A stretch of DNA of 5,960 nt from Pseudomonadota bacterium (lineage in GTDB: Bacteria; Pseudomonadota; Alphaproteobacteria; Acetobacterales; Acetobacteraceae). The stretch is taken from contig JAJZFF010000596.1 of NCBI GenBank assembly GCA_021805485.1, positions 1-5,960 of the forward strand, in the 5' to 3' direction. A model generated the notes under the pieces. That model was not told the origin of the DNA. It made no database searches and saw only the letters and a list, made by a program, of their open reading frames with translations. Of the stretch, positions 4,926 through 5,960 are shown one piece after another. Numbering within the stretch: the stretch's first letter is position 1; each line of letters opens with the position of its first letter. Both the position numbers and the translations under genes were made by a program.

Positions 4926-5960
4926 TCAGGCCGCCTTCTGCTTCGCGGCCGTCGGATAGTCGGTATAGCCCTCGGCGCCGCCCTGGTAGAAGGTCGACAT
5001 ATTGGGCGGGTTCAGCGCCAGCCCGTCGCGGAAGCGCGTCACCAGGTCCGGGTTCGCGATATAGAGCTGCCCGAACGCCACCGCGTCCACCTCGCCGGCC
5101 TCGATCGCCGCCTCGGCGGTCTCGCGGGTGAACTTCTCGTTGGCGATATACACGCCGCCGAACGCCGCCTTCAGCTGCGGCCCGATCCAGTCCGCCGCCT
5201 TGTGCTCGCGCGCCGCGATGAAGGCGATCTTCCGCTTGCCAAGCTCGGTGGCGACATGGGTGAACAGCGCCAGCCTGTCGGAATCGCCCATCGTGTGCGC
5301 ATCGCCGCGCGGCGCGAGATGCACGCCCACCCGGTCCGCACCCCAGACGCCGATCACCGCATCCGTCACCTCCAGCAGCAGCCGCGCGCGGTTCGCGATC
5401 GAACCGCCATACTGGTCGGTGCGCTTGTTGGTCGAATCCTGCAGGAACTGGTCGAGCAGGTAGCCGTTCGCGCCGTGAATCTCGACGCCGTCGAACCCGG
5501 CCGCCTTGGCGTTCCGCGCCGCGACCCGATAGGCCTCGATCACGCCCGGAATCTCGTCGGTCTCCAGCGCGCGCGGCGTCACGAAGGGCCGCTCCGGCCG
5601 CACCAGGCTCACATGCCCCCCGGCCGCGATCGCGCTGGGCGCCACCGGCAGTTCGCCGTTGAGGAAGATCGGGTCGGAAATCCGGCCGACATGCCAGAGC
5701 TGGGCGAGGATGATGCCGCCCTCGCGATGCACCGCCTCGGTGACGATGCGCCAGCCCGCCACCTGCTCGTCGGACCACAGGCCCGGTGTGGCGGCATAGC
5801 CGACGCCCATCGGCGTCACCGAGGTCGCCTCGGAGAGGATCATCCCCGCGCCGGCGCGCTGGGCGTAATACTGCGCCATCAGCGCGTTCGGCAGGCGTGC
5901 CTCGCCCGCTCGCGCGCGGGTCAGCGGCGCCATGACGATGCGGTTGCGCAGGGTGAAGGC
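4926..5960 (-). CDS. Old Yellow Enzyme family ene-reductase (NemA-like), 5' end beyond window
   Basis: The product is an FMN-dependent TIM-barrel reductase that uses NAD(P)H to reduce activated C=C bonds (enones, maleimides) and often nitrate esters or nitroaromatics. The frame is open to the window edge. Nine codons (AFTLRNRIV) precede the internal MAPLTR, matching the usual family start region, so only about ten residues are missing. Numbering from M of MAPLTR: T5 near the flavin, QLWHVGR (78-84), the substrate-binding and proton-donor set H153, N156 and Y158 in HGANGYLLDQF, then DQYGGS (173-178), ANPDL (293-297) and the NemA-type ending FYQGGAEGYTDYP. The H-N pair is the OYE1-type version rather than the H-H of E. 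coli NemA. Two FMN-contact arginines of the PETNR/NemA type appear replaced (H205 in VGVHLAP, Q289 in AFGQL), and the phosphate loop reads ANEKFT; this may be a subfamily trait. It precedes an SDR gene on the same strand, suggesting linked C=C and C=O reduction or stress detoxification. Confidence 0.93.
   Translation of the reverse strand, partial: AFTLRNRIVMAPLTRARAGEARLPNALMAQYYAQRAGAGMILSEATSVTPMGVGYAATPGLWSDEQVAGWRIVTEAVHREGGIILAQLWHVGRISDPIFLNGELPVAPSAIAAGGHVSLVRPERPFVTPRALETDEIPGVIEAYRVAARNAKAAGFDGVEIHGANGYLLDQFLQDSTNKRTDQYGGSIANRARLLLEVTDAVIGVWGADRVGVHLAPRGDAHTMGDSDRLALFTHVATELGKRKIAFIAAREHKAADWIGPQLKAAFGGVYIANEKFTRETAEAAIEAGEVDAVAFGQLYIANPDLVTRFRDGLALNPPNMSTFYQGGAEGYTDYPTAAKQKAA

Noticed and set aside
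4406..5131. Plus-strand open frames across the SDR and OYE genes
   Set aside because: They lie opposite genes with complete catalytic motifs and show only shadow composition.

Overview
The window is about 6 kb of high-GC DNA whose coding regions favour G or C at the third codon position. The gene types (periplasmic binding protein plus c-type cytochrome, PEP-CTERM surface protein, Old Yellow Enzyme, SDR) suggest a Gram-negative proteobacterium. An alphaproteobacterium, possibly of the Acetobacteraceae, is my best guess from codon style and gene mix only. No RNA gene, insertion sequence, CRISPR array or attachment site was recognised.

Layout. (1) Positions 1-894, + strand: the C-terminal end of a periplasmic solute-binding protein, then a small exported c-type cytochrome, closed by a strong GC hairpin. 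The pair resembles the accessory genes of PQQ-dependent (quinoprotein) dehydrogenases, but no dehydrogenase lies inside the window. (2) Positions 895-1924: an AT-rich regulatory gap with an imperfect dyad, then a LuxR/NarL-type regulator whose receiver domain has lost its phosphorylation residues. (3) Positions 1940-2674, - strand: an unrecognised single-pass membrane or exported protein with four cysteines. It converges on the regulator, and one hairpin holds both stop codons. Its promoter-like motif sits so close to the ATG that the mRNA may be leaderless. (4) Positions 2675-3185: a 511-base gap without a credible gene, containing a perfect 9-bp dyad and, near its right end, an excellent sigma-54 (-24/-12) promoter. 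(5) Positions 3186-3926, + strand: a PEP-CTERM protein with a signal peptide, a PA14/fibro-slime-like domain and a C-terminal sorting tail, followed by a textbook rho-independent terminator. (6) Positions 4063-5960, - strand: a NemA-type Old Yellow Enzyme (5' end cut by the window edge) followed by a classical SDR, separated by 119 bases with two hairpins or operator-like dyads.

How the parts may work together. The most informative relation is the sigma-54 promoter in front of the PEP-CTERM gene. PEP-CTERM/exosortase systems of environmental proteobacteria are associated with extracellular polysaccharide and, in known cases, with the PrsK/PrsR two-component system, whose regulator is sigma-54 dependent. 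The window therefore probably holds a solitary PEP-CTERM target gene, with exosortase and PrsK/PrsR encoded elsewhere. The OYE and SDR genes form an ordinary reductase pair (ene reduction plus carbonyl/alcohol redox). No single clearly new system is evident. The best candidates for follow-up are the sigma-54/PEP-CTERM unit, the degenerate-receiver regulator and the orphan four-cysteine protein between them.
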